A stretch of DNA of 64,000 bases from Vreelandella sulfidaeris (GCA_007182875.1 AP019514.1:558001-622000); one strand, 5' to 3'. Positions 11,258 through 22,447 are shown, numbered from the stretch's first letter. Notes: generated from the letters alone by a model not told the origin. Numbers and translations: made by a program.

Positions 11258-11401
11258 GAGGTGATCCTTGGGCGGTAGAGGTGCAGTCACTCATTTGCAA
11301 GAGCATCGCAAGAGGCGATCTGAACTGACTCCGAGAAATGGGGGCAGGCATAAGGTACTTCAAGCCAAGTGCTTCAAAGCTAGCTTTTCAAGTCTAATAA
11401 A

Positions 11402-12160
11402 TTATGGCTTGGGTTGCTTGGAGCTCGCGGCTTTCTCGGTGGCTGACAAAATGCCGCGTAAAATATTCATTTCCATCCGCTCAGGGCGGGCGCGCAGATA
11501 GAGCCGGCGCAGTCTCGCCATTAGCTGACGTGGTTGAGCCGGGTCATGAAAGTCAATGCCAATCAAGGTGCGCTCTAAGTGTTCAAAGTAACGCTCAAGC
11601 TCGGCGTGGGTCGCCAGATCATCGTCATCGCTCTGCGCAACGGAAGGCGTATCAACCTGAGCCTGACTAAGCCATGCCATGCGACACTCATAGGCGAGTA
11701 CTTGTACCGCCGCGGCCAAATTGAGCGAGCTGAAATCGGCATTCGTCGGAATATGCACATGGGCATGACAGCGCTGCAGCTCGGCATTGGTCAGGCCGCT
11801 GTCTTCGCGGCCAAAGACGAGCGCTACACGGGAGTCGGCAGGCTGACACTCGGTGGGTAGTCGGTCAGCTAATTCCCTGGGTGAAAGCATCGGCCACGGC
11901 AGGGTACGCGAGCGCGCACTGGCGCCTACGGCCAGGGTGCAGTCAGCCACTGCGTCTTCCAGCGTGGCATGCACATTGGCTTGGTGAAGCAAATGATCAG
12001 CACCCGATGCACGGGAAATACTGTCCTGGGTAATCACCTCACAACGGGGGGCAACCAGGGCTAAATCTGCCAAGCCCATGTTGTGCATGGCGCGTGCTAC
12101 GCCGCCGATATTGCCAGGATGACTGGTGCCGATAAGAACAATGCGAATGCGCTCAAGCAT
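11402..12160 (-). CDS. trmJ: tRNA (cytidine/uridine-2'-O-)-methyltransferase TrmJ
   Basis: TrmJ is a SPOUT methyltransferase that modifies position 32 of tRNAs. Signature stretches are VLIGTSHPGNIGGVARAM, LVFGREDSGLTNAE and SSLNLAAAVQVLAYE. I choose the start MLERIRIVLIGT at 12160 because the family begins there; the upstream in-frame extension (to 12319) has no family similarity and overlaps the promoter region of the divergent suhB. The frame is intact. Confidence 0.92.
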   Translation of the reverse strand: MLERIRIVLIGTSHPGNIGGVARAMHNMGLADLALVAPRCEVITQDSISRASGADHLLHQANVHATLEDAVADCTLAVGASARSRTLPWPMLSPRELADRLPTECQPADSRVALVFGREDSGLTNAELQRCHAHVHIPTNADFSSLNLAAAVQVLAYECRMAWLSQAQVDTPSVAQSDDDDLATHAELERYFEHLERTLIGIDFHDPAQPRQLMARLRRLYLRARPERMEMNILRGILSATEKAASSKQPKP

Positions 12161-12330
12161 GATAAGGCTCGGTGAAATCATTAATAGGTAAAGCGCGAAG
12201 TCTAGCATGACTCGGTGGTATGCCCGAGAGGGGTCTGCTAGAATTGCGCGCCAAAGGCGGCACCTGCGCCTATGTTTATGCTTTATCACTAGCATCACGT
12301 TCTTTAACATCACTGTCACAAGGCCCGATC

Positions 12331-13125
12331 ATGAATCCGATGGTCCAATTTACGCTGCGTGCTGCACGCAGCGCTGTCGAACATTTCCTACGTGTACGCG
12401 AGCGCATTGAAAACGCTCACGATGAATTTAACCTTGACCGCCTACTCGACGAAACGGCGCGCAAGGCCGAAGCGACGATTGTTCAGCAGTTGGAGCGCGG
12501 TTACCCACAGCACGGTGTTACCGGTCGCTTTACGCCGCACCGCGCAGGTGAAGGCGAAGGCGCGGATATCGTCTGGAAAATTGAACCAATGCACGGTTAT
12601 TCCAATTTAGCCGTTGCCGGTAAGGGCTTTGCACTGTCAGTGGTGTGTCTAATCAAAGGTCGTCCCGAACACGCGGTCATTATCTGCCCCTTCGCCGACG
12701 ACGAATACATCGCCAGCCGCGGCCGCGGCGCCCAGCATAACGACAAGCGCATGCGCGTCAGCAAGCCTACCGCCATTAGCGGTACGCGCATGGCCATGGG
12801 CCTGCCGGAAGCCTGGTTGCGTACTCGCCATCTGCCTGCCTATTTAACCGTTTCCCAACAACTTGCCCCGCAGGTGGAAACCCTGGTAGCGACGGGGTGT
12901 GGGCTATTGGATCTGTGTGAATTGGCAACCGGACGAGTGGACAGCGCTTTTGTGCTCGGCTTGGAAGAGCAGGATATGCAGGTAGGCACGCTATTCTTGA
13001 AAGAGGCGGGGGCCTTGATGGGGACGCCAGACGGCCAACCCACGGTGAAAGTAGAAGGCCAGCTAATGGCCGCTGGGCCGCGCCTTTATAAAGCGCTGAT
13101 CAAGCAGTTAACGCCGCACTTTTAA
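12331..13125 (+). CDS. suhB: SuhB / inositol monophosphatase family protein with degenerate metal site
   Basis: This 264-residue protein has the fold markers and length of SuhB (HPMVQF-like start, PQHGVTG, GKGFALSVVCLIKGRPEHAVI, RGRGAQHNDKRMRVS, TGCGLLDLCELATGRVD). The Mg-binding residues are altered. The usual DPLDGTTN motif reads EPMHGYSN, the upstream EESG motif reads RFTPH, and the WDxAAG motif reads QDMQVG. It lies opposite trmJ, the usual suhB position in pseudomonads. E. coli SuhB also acts in rRNA transcription antitermination without needing phosphatase activity, so a non-catalytic role is plausible. The frame is intact, so these changes are not indel artefacts. Confidence 0.85.
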   Translation: MNPMVQFTLRAARSAVEHFLRVRERIENAHDEFNLDRLLDETARKAEATIVQQLERGYPQHGVTGRFTPHRAGEGEGADIVWKIEPMHGYSNLAVAGKGFALSVVCLIKGRPEHAVIICPFADDEYIASRGRGAQHNDKRMRVSKPTAISGTRMAMGLPEAWLRTRHLPAYLTVSQQLAPQVETLVATGCGLLDLCELATGRVDSAFVLGLEEQDMQVGTLFLKEAGALMGTPDGQPTVKVEGQLMAAGPRLYKALIKQLTPHF

Positions 13126-13152
13126 GCAGCGCTGCCTAGCCGTTACCGATTT

Positions 13153-14980
13153 TTAAGCGTTTGCCCGGCTATTCTTCACCGCGTTCTTCCGCCGGGCCTT
13201 TCCTGCCTTTTTATCGCAACAGCCGAGGTTGTGGGCGCTATTGATCAGGCCGACGTGTGAAAGCCTGGGGAAAGTTACCGAGCTGACATTGCCGAATGGG
13301 GTCGTATTCCTCGCCAAGCAGCCCCAGGTCATTACGGATGCTCAGCAGCTTTTCGAATAGCGCGTAGGCCTCGTCTCTGCGATCCAGCAGAATCAAAGCG
13401 TCGACCAACCAAAACAGCAAACGATGAAAGCACCTTCTCCCTCGGTAAGGTGCTGTTCCTTGTGGGTACTCTTGAAGCGGTACACAAAACCTTCATAGAC
13501 GAGGTTTTCCTGTATGGCTTCAATCGTGCCCTGCATGCGTGGGTCACTTGCCGGTAGAAATCCAACTTGTGGAATCAACAACAGTGACGCATCCAAGGTA
13601 TCTGAGCCATAGTACTGAACGAAAGAGTTGAGCTCTTGGTTGAACCCTTTTCGCAGACTTCCGCGTGGATCTCTTCTCGTAGCGCACGCCAGTGCTCAAG
13701 GTCGCCATCGAGACCGAATTCCTCGACGCCCTTGATGGCACGGTCAACGGCAACCCAGGCCATGACTTTTGAGTGCGTATAATGCCGCGCCGGACCACGA
13801 AGCTCCCATAGGCTCATGCCTTTTCTCGCCAATGCTTTTCAAGGAAATCAATCAATTGGCACTGCACTTTCCAGATGTCCTCGTTGGGTTCGATATGATG
13901 AACCCGACTAAAATGCAGGCCATCCATCACTTCGCCATAGATATCCAGTTGCCGCTGTAGGTAGGCACGGTTACCGACACGGACCGGACGGCTGTCATTG
14001 AAACCGGTTAACCAGTCGAGTCGGTGTTCATAAAGGCGACGCTCTCCGGCCAAGCCATAAACAGGTTGAAGTTTGGCAGGGTCACCAGCAACCGAGCGCA
14101 GCAGCCATTCGCGCCAGGCACAGGCTTCGTCCCGGTAACCTGACGAGAGCAGGGCGTACAGCGTAAAAGTGACGTCTCGCAGCCAGGTATAGCGGTAATC
14201 CCAGTTGAGTTGGCCTCCCGTCTTCTCCGGTAGAGAGGTGGTCGCTGCGCCGACCATACCGCCCGTTTCGATATGGGTAAGTGCCTTGAGCGTGATCAGC
14301 GAGCGAATGACGGGTTCGCGAAACTCATCGCTGACATCGCAGTGCGCGCTCCATTCTTGCCACCACTGTTCGGTATCCTTCAATGCCTGTTCAGCATCAC
14401 GGGTGGAAGGTTCGGTGCAAAAGGAACGGTACCAAGTGAGTACGAAAGGTACGCGTTCACCGGCCTCAATGGTGAAAGTACCCCTTATATCATCCTCGTT
14501 GGTTTCCAGATCCACTGTTGTTTCCAAACGCAAGCTATCCGGGCCGGATACGGCGGTGATGCCTTTTGCGTCGATGTACCCAGGGGCGACATGACCGTAA
14601 CCGAAACGAAAGATCGCGTGCATTTGCATCTCCACCGTGCCCTTATGTCCTTCGACGATACGGACCACGTCGATGATGCTATCGGCATCACGCGAGAGAG
14701 GCATGAAATCAATAATGGAGGCGCTACCCGATGCCGTTTCCACCACTGTCTCCAGAACAAGGGTTTCACCACGGTAATGACGGGTTTGGGAAATAACCTC
14801 TTCGGTGGGCCATAACTTCCAATAGCCATTTTCGGGTTCGCCTACCAACTTGGCGCAACAGGCATCTGAATCGAACCGAGGTAAGCACAGCCAGTCGATC
14901 GAACCATCAACGTCGATGATTGCCGCTGTGCGCATATTGCCAATAAAACCGTAATTCTCGATCCTTGATAACCGTTGCAT
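13153..14980 (-). CDS. Glycoside hydrolase family 15 (glucoamylase/trehalase-like)
   Basis: The N-terminus (MQRLSRIENYGFIGNMRTAAIIDVDGSIDWLCLPRFDS) is typical of bacterial GH15 proteins with a beta-sandwich domain before an (alpha/alpha)6 barrel. The catalytic region NWDYRYTWLRD and the late EEYDP and GNFPQAF motifs are present. At least four frame breaks (near 13820, 13600, 13415 and 13255) split the last third. The corrected end reads INSAHNLGCCDKK and stops at 13153. Substrate (trehalose, maltodextrin or another glucoside) cannot be told. No signal peptide is visible. It is divergent from the TPP-enzyme operon. Confidence 0.85.
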
Positions 14981-15312
14981 ACGTAGCGTCCTTGTTTGGC
15001 GAAGAACCTTTTCTCTAACACCTGGATTTAAGAAATGTTGTTTAAAGTTTAAAAGTATTGCCTAAAGCTTAGATTGGGGAATCCACAATCGCTATTTCCA
15101 TGACTTATATTAACTAGCTGAATTAAATATATTTTCTATATTTAAATAAATAAATATTAATTTTAAGCCGAGTGGCAAGTAACACCGTACTTAATCAATT
15201 GCCTGAATTGACCACCTCTGTTTTAAGGGTCTATACCTTTAGTTGTCGTGAATGATGTTGCATTAATAAATAGCTTAGCCAAAGCGAAAGGCTATGGGCA
15301 TGGAGGCTTGGT
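14981..15312 (+). promoter_or_regulatory. AT-rich divergent intergenic region
   Basis: About 330 bp without a gene between the GH15 gene (minus) and the TPP-enzyme operon (plus). It contains a strongly AT-rich core (about 15110-15170, TATATTTTCTATATTTAAAT-like) that could hold divergent promoters. I see no defined operator or terminator. Confidence 0.4.
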
Positions 15313-17112
15313 ATGAGTGAACAACAGGTGGGCGATTTCCTGCTCAAACGACTGGGTGAGTGGGGCGTTAAGCGTATTTATGGTTACCCCGGCGATGGCA
15401 GTAACGGCATCATGGGGGGCTAAATCGAGCCGATGATCAGTTTGAGTTCATCCAGACTCGGCACGAAGAAATGGCCGCCTTCATGGCGTGTGCGCATGCA
15501 AAATTTACCGGCGAGGTGGGTATCTGTACCGCCACCTCTGGCCCTGGGGCGATCCATTTGCTTAATGGGCTCTACGATGCCAAAAAAGATCATCAGCCGG
15601 TAGTGGCGATCGTTGGTCAACAGGCGCGTGCCGCCATGGGCGGAGAATATCAGCAGGAGGTGGATCTGCTGTCGCTGTTCAAGGATGTCGCCCACGAATT
15701 CGTGCATATGGCGACCAGCCCGGCTCAAATCCGCCATCTGGTCGATCGGGCCATCCGCATCGCCTTGTCTGAGCGCACCGTGACGGCGATCATCATTCCC
15801 AATGACTTGCAAACCCAGCCGGCGGTCGAGACACCACCCCATGCGCACGGCACCATTCATTCTGGTGTGGGGTATGCCGCGCCACTTACAGTGCCGCATG
15901 AAGACGATCTCAGGCGGGCGGCGGCGGTACTCAATGAAGGTGAGCGAGTGGCTATCCTGGTCGGGGCCGGGGCGCTGAATGCAACCGATGAGGTTATCCA
16001 GATAGCCGAAAAGCTTGGCGCCGGTGTCGCCAAAGCGTTGCTTGGTCGTGCCGCACTGCCTGACGATTTACCCTTTGTGACCGGTTCTATCGGCCTATTG
16101 GGCACCAACCCGAGTTGGGAGATGATGTCGAATTGCGACACCTTGTTGATGATCGGCTCGGGCTTCCCCTACTCGGAATTCTTGCCCGAAGAAGGCCAGG
16201 CGCGTGGGGTACAGATCGATATCGACGGTCGTCAGGTAAGCATGCGCTATCCCATGGAGGTCAATCTCATCGGTGACAGCGCCACGACCCTGCAGGCGCT
16301 GTTGCCGCATCTCAAACAGAAAGCCGACCGTGACTGGCGCGAGCATATTGAAAAGAGTATTGCCCAATGGTGGGAGGTGCTCGAAGAGCGCGCCATGGCC
16401 GATGCCGATCCGGTCAATCCTCAGCGTGTCTTCTGGGAGCTTTCGCCCAAGTTACCCGACAACTGTATCCCTGACGAGCGACTCCGGCTCCGCGGCCAAC
16501 TGGTATGCGCGTGATTTAAAGCTGCGGCGCGGAATGATGGCCTCGCTCTCCGGTGGCTTGGCGACCATGGGCAACGGTGTGCCCTACGCCATTGCCGCCA
16601 AATTCGCTTATCCAGATAGAGTCGCTATTGCCTTGGTTGGCGACGGTGCCATGCAAATGAATGGCAATGCCGAACTAGTGACCATCGCCAAGTACTGGAA
16701 GCGCTGGTCTGATCCACGCTTGATCATCATGGTGCTTAACAACCAGGACCTCAATCAGGTGACCTGGGAAATGCGCGTGATGGAGGGCGACCCGAAATAC
16801 GAAGCCTCCCAGGATGTGCCTGATTTTCCTTATGCAGAATATGCCGAGCTGATTGGGCTCAAGGGCATCAAGGTTAGTGAACCCGATGCCTTGGCGGGCG
16901 CTTGGGATCGCGCCTTGAGCGCCGACCGGCCGGTAGTGCTGGAAGTCATGACCGATCCCAACATTCCGCCGATTCCGCCCCATATAAAGCCCGAACAGGC
17001 GAAAGCGTATATGTCGGCCCTGATGAGTGGTGATCCGGATGCGTTGGGCATCGTCAAAGCGTCGTTTAAGCAGTTCGCTCGAGAATTCGTGCCCAAAGTG
17101 CGTAAGCATTAA
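15313..17112 (+). CDS. Thiamine diphosphate-dependent enzyme (pyruvate oxidase / acetolactate synthase-like)
   Basis: It is a three-domain TPP enzyme of about 600 residues. The N-terminal PYR domain shows YGYPGDGSNGIMGG and the catalytic Glu in TRHEEMAAFMACAHAK. The central domain follows (ILVGAGALNA). The C-terminal PP domain carries the GDG...NN motif (VGDGAMQMNG ... VLNNQDLNQ). Two frame breaks, near 15418 (G run) and near 16470, explain why the start and end lie in different frames. A GAGG precedes the ATG. It heads an operon with an enolase-superfamily enzyme, a FAD/FeS oxidoreductase and an SDR. The substrate is unknown; oxidative or carboligating chemistry on a 2-oxo acid is likely from the family. 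Confidence 0.85.
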
Positions 17113-17147
17113 CCCAGTTGCGCAAGCATTAACCAGGGGGAGACGTA

Positions 17148-18287
17148 ATGCTCAAGCAACGATTTCCCATCGAAGCGCTTGAGGTATCGGCCTACCAGGT
17201 GCCCACCGATGGGCCGGAATCGGACGGCACCCTGACATGGGATTCCACAACGCTGGTATTGGTCGAACTGCATGCAGGCGGCCAGAGTGGCTTGGGGTAT
17301 ACCTATGGTCATCCGGCCTGCGCCACGCTGATCCGTGACAAGCTCGCTGGCATTATCGAAGGGCATGACGCTTTGGCGGTGCGCGGCGGCTGGCTAAAAA
17401 TGGTCGAGGCCATTCGTAACCTGGGACGCCCCGGCATCAGCTCCATGGCGATTGCAGCGATTGATGTAGCGATGTGGGACCTTAAGGCGCGGTTGCTCGA
17501 TATCCCGCTGGTCGCGTTAATAGGTGCGGTGCGCTCGGAAGTGCCGGTCTACGGTAGCGGCGGCTTTACGTCCTACTCGCCCGAGCAGTTGCAGCGCCAG
17601 TTAAGTGATTGGGTTGGGTCGGGCATCTCGCGCGTGAAAATGAAGATCGGCCGAGAGCCCGAGCGGGATATCGACCGTGTTCGTCTGGCGCGTGAGGCGA
17701 TTGGCCCGGCGGCTGAATTATATGTTGATGCCAATGGTGCCTATGCACGCAAGCAGGCGCTGGCCATGGCCGAGGCGTTCACGGCGTATGGCGTAAGCTG
17801 GTACGAAGAGCCGGTATCATCAGACGACCTGCCCGGCCTGCGACTATTGCGAGACCGGGTGCCGGGAAGTATCGAGATTGCCGCAGGGGAGTATGGCTAC
17901 GACCTGGGATATTTTCGCCGCATGCTTGAGGCCGGGGCGGTGGACGTCTTACAGGCTGACCTTACGCGCTGCGCGGGAATCAGTGGTTTTCTCGACGTAG
18001 CGGTACTTTGCGATGCCCATCAGATTGCCTTGTCAACCCACACCGCGCCGGCATTGCACATGCACCCGGGTTGCTGCGCGGCAGCGGTACGCCATCTGGA
18101 GTATTTTCATGATCATGCGCGTATCGAATCGATGCTTTTCGAGGGGCGAGTCAACCCAGATAAGCATGGCAACATGGCGCCGGACCTATCGCAGCCTGGC
18201 TTGGGGCTGACCTTTAAACGGCAGGGAGGCGCAGGCCTTCAAGCTGTCTTTGGACTAATCGCTCGGCTTGATGGCGCCTCGGGCTGA
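17148..18287 (+). CDS. Mandelate racemase / muconate lactonizing family enzyme (enolase superfamily)
   Basis: Acid-sugar dehydratases, epimerases and cycloisomerases belong to this family. The KxK motif (RVKMKIG), metal ligands in VDANGAY, EEPVSSDD and AAGEYG, and the late HT (LSTHTAPALH) are all visible, so it is probably active. Length (379 aa) is usual and the frame is intact. It lies 35 bp after the TPP enzyme. With a His on the C-terminal side and a KxK, a MR-subgroup dehydratase or racemase of an acid sugar or hydroxy acid is the best guess. Confidence 0.85.
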   Translation: MLKQRFPIEALEVSAYQVPTDGPESDGTLTWDSTTLVLVELHAGGQSGLGYTYGHPACATLIRDKLAGIIEGHDALAVRGGWLKMVEAIRNLGRPGISSMAIAAIDVAMWDLKARLLDIPLVALIGAVRSEVPVYGSGGFTSYSPEQLQRQLSDWVGSGISRVKMKIGREPERDIDRVRLAREAIGPAAELYVDANGAYARKQALAMAEAFTAYGVSWYEEPVSSDDLPGLRLLRDRVPGSIEIAAGEYGYDLGYFRRMLEAGAVDVLQADLTRCAGISGFLDVAVLCDAHQIALSTHTAPALHMHPGCCAAAVRHLEYFHDHARIESMLFEGRVNPDKHGNMAPDLSQPGLGLTFKRQGGAGLQAVFGLIARLDGASG

Positions 18288-18303
18288 AGGCAAGGAGGCA
18301 ACA

Positions 18304-21300
18304 GTGAACGATCTGACGACGAGTCGTATGTCGGGGCAGGAAGATACCGAGCAATACCGTCAGTTGGCGGAAGAACTGGCCGAAGCAATAGAGGGCGAGG
18401 TGCGCTTTGATGCTGGTAGCCGGGCACTTTACGCCAACGATGCTTCAAACTATCGTCAACCGCCGATCGGCGTCACCATCCCTGCCCATGGCGTGCCGAT
18501 CCTCGCGCGGCGGCGGCACCAGCCTCTGGAGAAACGGTCAATCACGCCGTGGTGATGGATCATTCGAAATACCTGGATCACATTCTTAATATCGACCCTA
18601 AAAACAAGCGGATTACCGTGCAGAGCGGGGTGATCAATGACGATGTCAACGAGGCGTTGGAACCCTATAACCTGGTATTTCCCCGACCCGGCCACGCATG
18701 AGTGGTGCACCATCGGCGGTAATCTGGGCAATAACTCCTGTGGGATTCATTCCGTCCAGGCCCAGTGCTACGGGCATGGACCGCGTACCTGCGATAACGT
18801 CCATTCGCTGGAGGTCCTGACCTATGACGGGGTGCGCATGACGCTCAAGGATGGCTACAGTGAGGACGAAATCGATAGCATTATTGCCGCAGGCGGTCGG
18901 CAGGGAGAGATCTTCGACAGGTTGCGCAACCTACGCGATCGCTATAGTGAGCAAATTCGCAAGCAATACCCCCAGACCCGACATATGCCGCGCCGGGTGT
19001 CGGGCTACAACCTCGACGACCTCCTGCCGGAGCGCGGTTTTAACTTAGCCAGTGCGCTATGCGGCAGCGAAGGTACCTGCATGACGGTGCTGCAGGCAAC
19101 CCTCAAACTGACCGATAACGTGGCGCATCGCACCTTGATGGTAGTGGGCTTCGATAATGTCGCGATGGCTGGCGACCATGTGCCTCTGATCATCGAGGCG
19201 GGACCGATTGCCCTGGAAGCCATCGACAAGCGGCTTTTCCAACATGAAGCCGACCAGCACATGAACGAGGAAACGCTTGAGCAGATGCCTAAGGGCGATG
19301 CCTTTCTCATGATCGAGTTTGGTGGCGAGAATGCCGAAGACACGGATGCCCAGGCCAGGCAATTGATTGGACGCCTGCAAAGACTGACAGCCCACCCAGC
19401 GATTATCAGATTGTTCACGACCAGGAATACGCCAACCGCGTTTGGGCCGTGCGCAAAGCCGGCTTGGGGCGACCGCTTTCCCGCCGCCCGAACAACAACC
19501 GCATTGGCCGGGCTGGGAAGACGCCGCGGTGCCGCCCGAAAAGTTGGCAATTACGTACGTGATATCAAGCAGCTTTATAAAAGTACGGCTACGTCGGCTC
19601 AATTTATGGGCATTTCGGCCAGGGTTGTATCCATTCACGGGTCAATTTCGATTTACAGTCCGAAGAAGGGATCGAAACGTATCGCCACTTTGCCCAGGAA
19701 GCCGCTGATCTGGTGGTCTCCTATGGCGGGTCGTTGTCCGGGGAACACGGTGATGGCCAGGCGCGTGGCGAACTGCTCGAGAGAATGTACGGATCGGAAC
19801 TGATCGAGGCCTTTCGCGAGTTCAAGCGTATCTGGGATCCGCAATGGAAGATGAATCCCGGCAAGGTTATCGACCCCTATCGCCTCGATGAGAACCTGCG
19901 TCTGATTGAGTACCACCCTTTGCCGGTGGAAACGACCTTTCAGTTTCCAGACGACAAGCGCAACTTCTCACGGGTTGCGTATCGCTGCGTGGGTGTCGGC
20001 AAGTGCCGTAGCGACAGCGGGACGATGTGCCCGAGCTACATGGTGACGCATGAGGAGAAGCACAGCACTCGAGGCCGTGCGCGTCTGCTGTTCGAGATGA
20101 TGAACGGTGAGGTAATCACTGACGGCTGGCAATCCGAGGAAGTGCATGAGTCTCTCGACCTTTGCCTGGCCTGCAAGGGGCTGTAAGGGCGACTGCCCCG
20201 TCAATGTGGATATGGCGACCTACAAGTCCGAGTTTCTCTCGCATTACTTCGCGAAAGGAGCACATCCGCGACCGCTCAATCACTACGCTTTCGGCTTTAT
20301 CGATCGTTGGTCGCGCCTGGCCTCGAAAATGCCTGCGTTCACCAACTTCGTCACCCGGGCACCGCTGTTAGGCAACCTGACCAAGCGCGTGGTTTCGATG
20401 CCCCAGCGTCGGCAGGCGCCGTTGTACGCACCCGAAACGTTCAAGTCCTGGTTCGCCAAACGTCCGGTCGTCAATGAACAGGCGTCACCGGTGATGCTGT
20501 GGGCCGATACGTTCAGCAATCATTTTTATCCCGAGACGGCTCAGGCCGCCACCGAAGTGCTTGAGGCGGCGGGCTATCGTGGTGATACCCCTGAAGGGTT
20601 GTGCTGCGGGCGTCCATTGTACGACTTCGGCATGCTCGATGATACCAAGGCTTACCTGCAAGAGGTGATGTCGGCCTTGAGCGCGGCGATTGAAATGAAT
20701 ATGCCGATTATCGGCCTGGAGCCTTCGTGCATAGCGGTCTTCCGCGATGAGCTGATCAATCTCTTTCCTGACGACGACCGCGCTAAATGGCTACACGATA
20801 ACAGCCTCATGCTCAGTGAATTTCTGGTTCACCGGGCTGAGGGGTATCAACCACCAGATTGACGAGGAAGGCGCTGGTGCATGGTCACTGCCATCACAAA
20901 GCCATCATGCACCTGGATGCCGAGTTGGCGCTGATGCAGCAAATGGGGCTGGATTACGAAGTGCTGGATTCGGGCTGTTGCGGGCTATCCGGTTCCTTCG
21001 GCTTTGAACATGATAAATACGCTATTTCGATGGCTGCGGGTGAACGTGTCTTGCTGCCACGAGTACGCGAGGCTGAGGAGGGCACCCTGATTATCACCAA
21101 TGGATTCAGTTGCCGTGAGCAGATCGCTCATGCCACGCCGCGCCGTGCGTTACATATTGCCGAGGTGCTACGCATGGCGATGGATAGCGCGCAAGACGTT
21201 ATCAATGGTCCACCGGAACAGGCTATCGAATGGAGGCGTGCTCAAGCGCAGCGAAAAGCCAACCAGCGTACCGCAAGCATAGCTGGCTTGGTTGTGATGG

Positions 21301-21341
21301 CAGGGCTGCTGGCATGGGGAGTGAGCCGGCAACGCCGGTGA
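18304..21341 (+). CDS. Large FAD-linked oxidase / [4Fe-4S] oxidoreductase fusion with C-terminal membrane anchor
   Basis: It is a protein of about 1,010 residues starting at GTG 18304, with AAGGAGG at 18292-18298. Domains in order: FAD_binding_4 (GGNLGNNSCGIHS), FAD-oxidase C-terminal domain with the flavin motif GGSLSGEHGDGQARG, two cysteine clusters for Fe-S (CVGVGKCRSDSGTMCP and CLACKGCKGDCP), and a CCG heterodisulfide-reductase-like domain (GLCCGRPLYDFG, HGHCHHKAIM, SGCCGLSGSFGFE). It ends in a hydrophobic helix (IAGLVVMAGLLAWGV) plus arginines. Frame breaks lie near 18525, 18680, 19440-19600, 19650, 20182 and 20868. A stretch of about 15-20 residues seems missing in the FAD domain near 18485. 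Likely oxidises a hydroxy acid and passes electrons to the membrane. Confidence 0.85.
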
Positions 21342-21389
21342 GACTAATTCAATGATAAAGATACAGAGATAATTAGGAGGCAGTAGATT

Positions 21390-22447
21390 ATGGACAATCG
21401 TCAGGACAGCGCACCCCACGTGAAGTGGTGGTCATTACGGGCGCTGGCGCCGGTGTAGCCCGCGCCACGGCTCGTGAATTTGCCCGTCACGGGGCGCACT
21501 TGGGGTTGATCTCCCGTAGCGAGAACCGATTAGAGGCGGTGAAAAGTGAAGTCGAAGCGCTGGGCGCCCGCGTTGTCACCGTGAGCGCGGATGTCGCCGA
21601 TCCTGATCAGGTCGAACGGGCAGCCGAGCTGATCGAGGCGGAGCTGGGGCCGATCGATATTTGGGTCAATAGCGCTATGACCACAGTCTTTGCGCCGATG
21701 CACGAGATGAGCGCAGAAGAGTTTCGGCGAGTTACCGAGGTGACCTACCTGGGTTATGTGCATGGCACCCTGTCGGCATTGAAGCGTATGCGCGCTCGCA
21801 ACCGAGGCACCATCGTCCAGGTCGGTTCGGCGTTGGCGTATCGTCCAATACCGTTACAAACGGCCTATTGTGGGGCCAAGCATGCGATCAAAGGCATGAC
21901 CGAGGGGCTGCGGTGTGAATTGTTGAATGAAGGCAGCAACGTGCATGTAACCCTCGTTGAAATGCCGGGTCTCAATACGCCGCAGTTCGACTGGTGCAAG
22001 AGCTACCTACCCTATCGCGCCCGGCCAATGGCACCTGTGTATCAGCCGGAAGTCGGCGCAAAAGCCATTTATTGGGCCGCTCATCATCGGCGACGCCAGC
22101 TTTATGTAGGGCTATCCTCGGTAGCCACTATTGTCGGCAATAAGCTTGCGCCTGCCTTAATGGACCGCTTCCTGGCGCGAACCGCCGTTAGTGGGCAGCA
22201 GACTGCCGAGCCCAGCAGCCCTAGCGCTCCCGACAATCTCTGGCAGCCGGTTAAAGGTGATATGGGCGCTCGCGGACGTTTCAATCGTGAAGCCCACGAC
22301 GATAGCCTCCAACTCTGGATGGCGACCCACAGGGGGCAGGTGGGGGTAATCGCAGGTGCGGCATTGCTCGGCGGCCTGGCTCTCTTCGGCAGCGCCAAGC
22401 GCATGACCAAGCAAAGTAGCCAAGCAAAAGTAGCCAAGCAAAAGTAG
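21390..22447 (+). CDS. Short-chain dehydrogenase/reductase with C-terminal membrane segment
   Basis: The Rossmann motif VVITGAGAGVARATA, the catalytic Ser (VQVGSALAYR) and YCGAKHAIKG (YxxxK) identify an NAD(P)-dependent SDR. The start ATG at 21390 follows AGGAGG (21375-21380); a frame break near 21422 separates the first 11 residues from the rest. It is longer than a classic SDR: a C-terminal extension ends with a hydrophobic segment (VGVIAGAALLGGLALFG) and lysines. The last codons and the stop fall in a 14-bp tandem repeat. It is last in the operon. Confidence 0.87.

Noticed and set aside
13163..13197. Terminator after suhB (GCCCGGC / GCCGGGC)
   Set aside because: The loop is 21 nt and the hairpin lies inside the reconstructed GH15 coding end.
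15420..15899. Minus-strand open frame opposite the TPP enzyme
   Set aside because: Antisense to conserved TPP-enzyme motifs; composition is that of a shadow frame.
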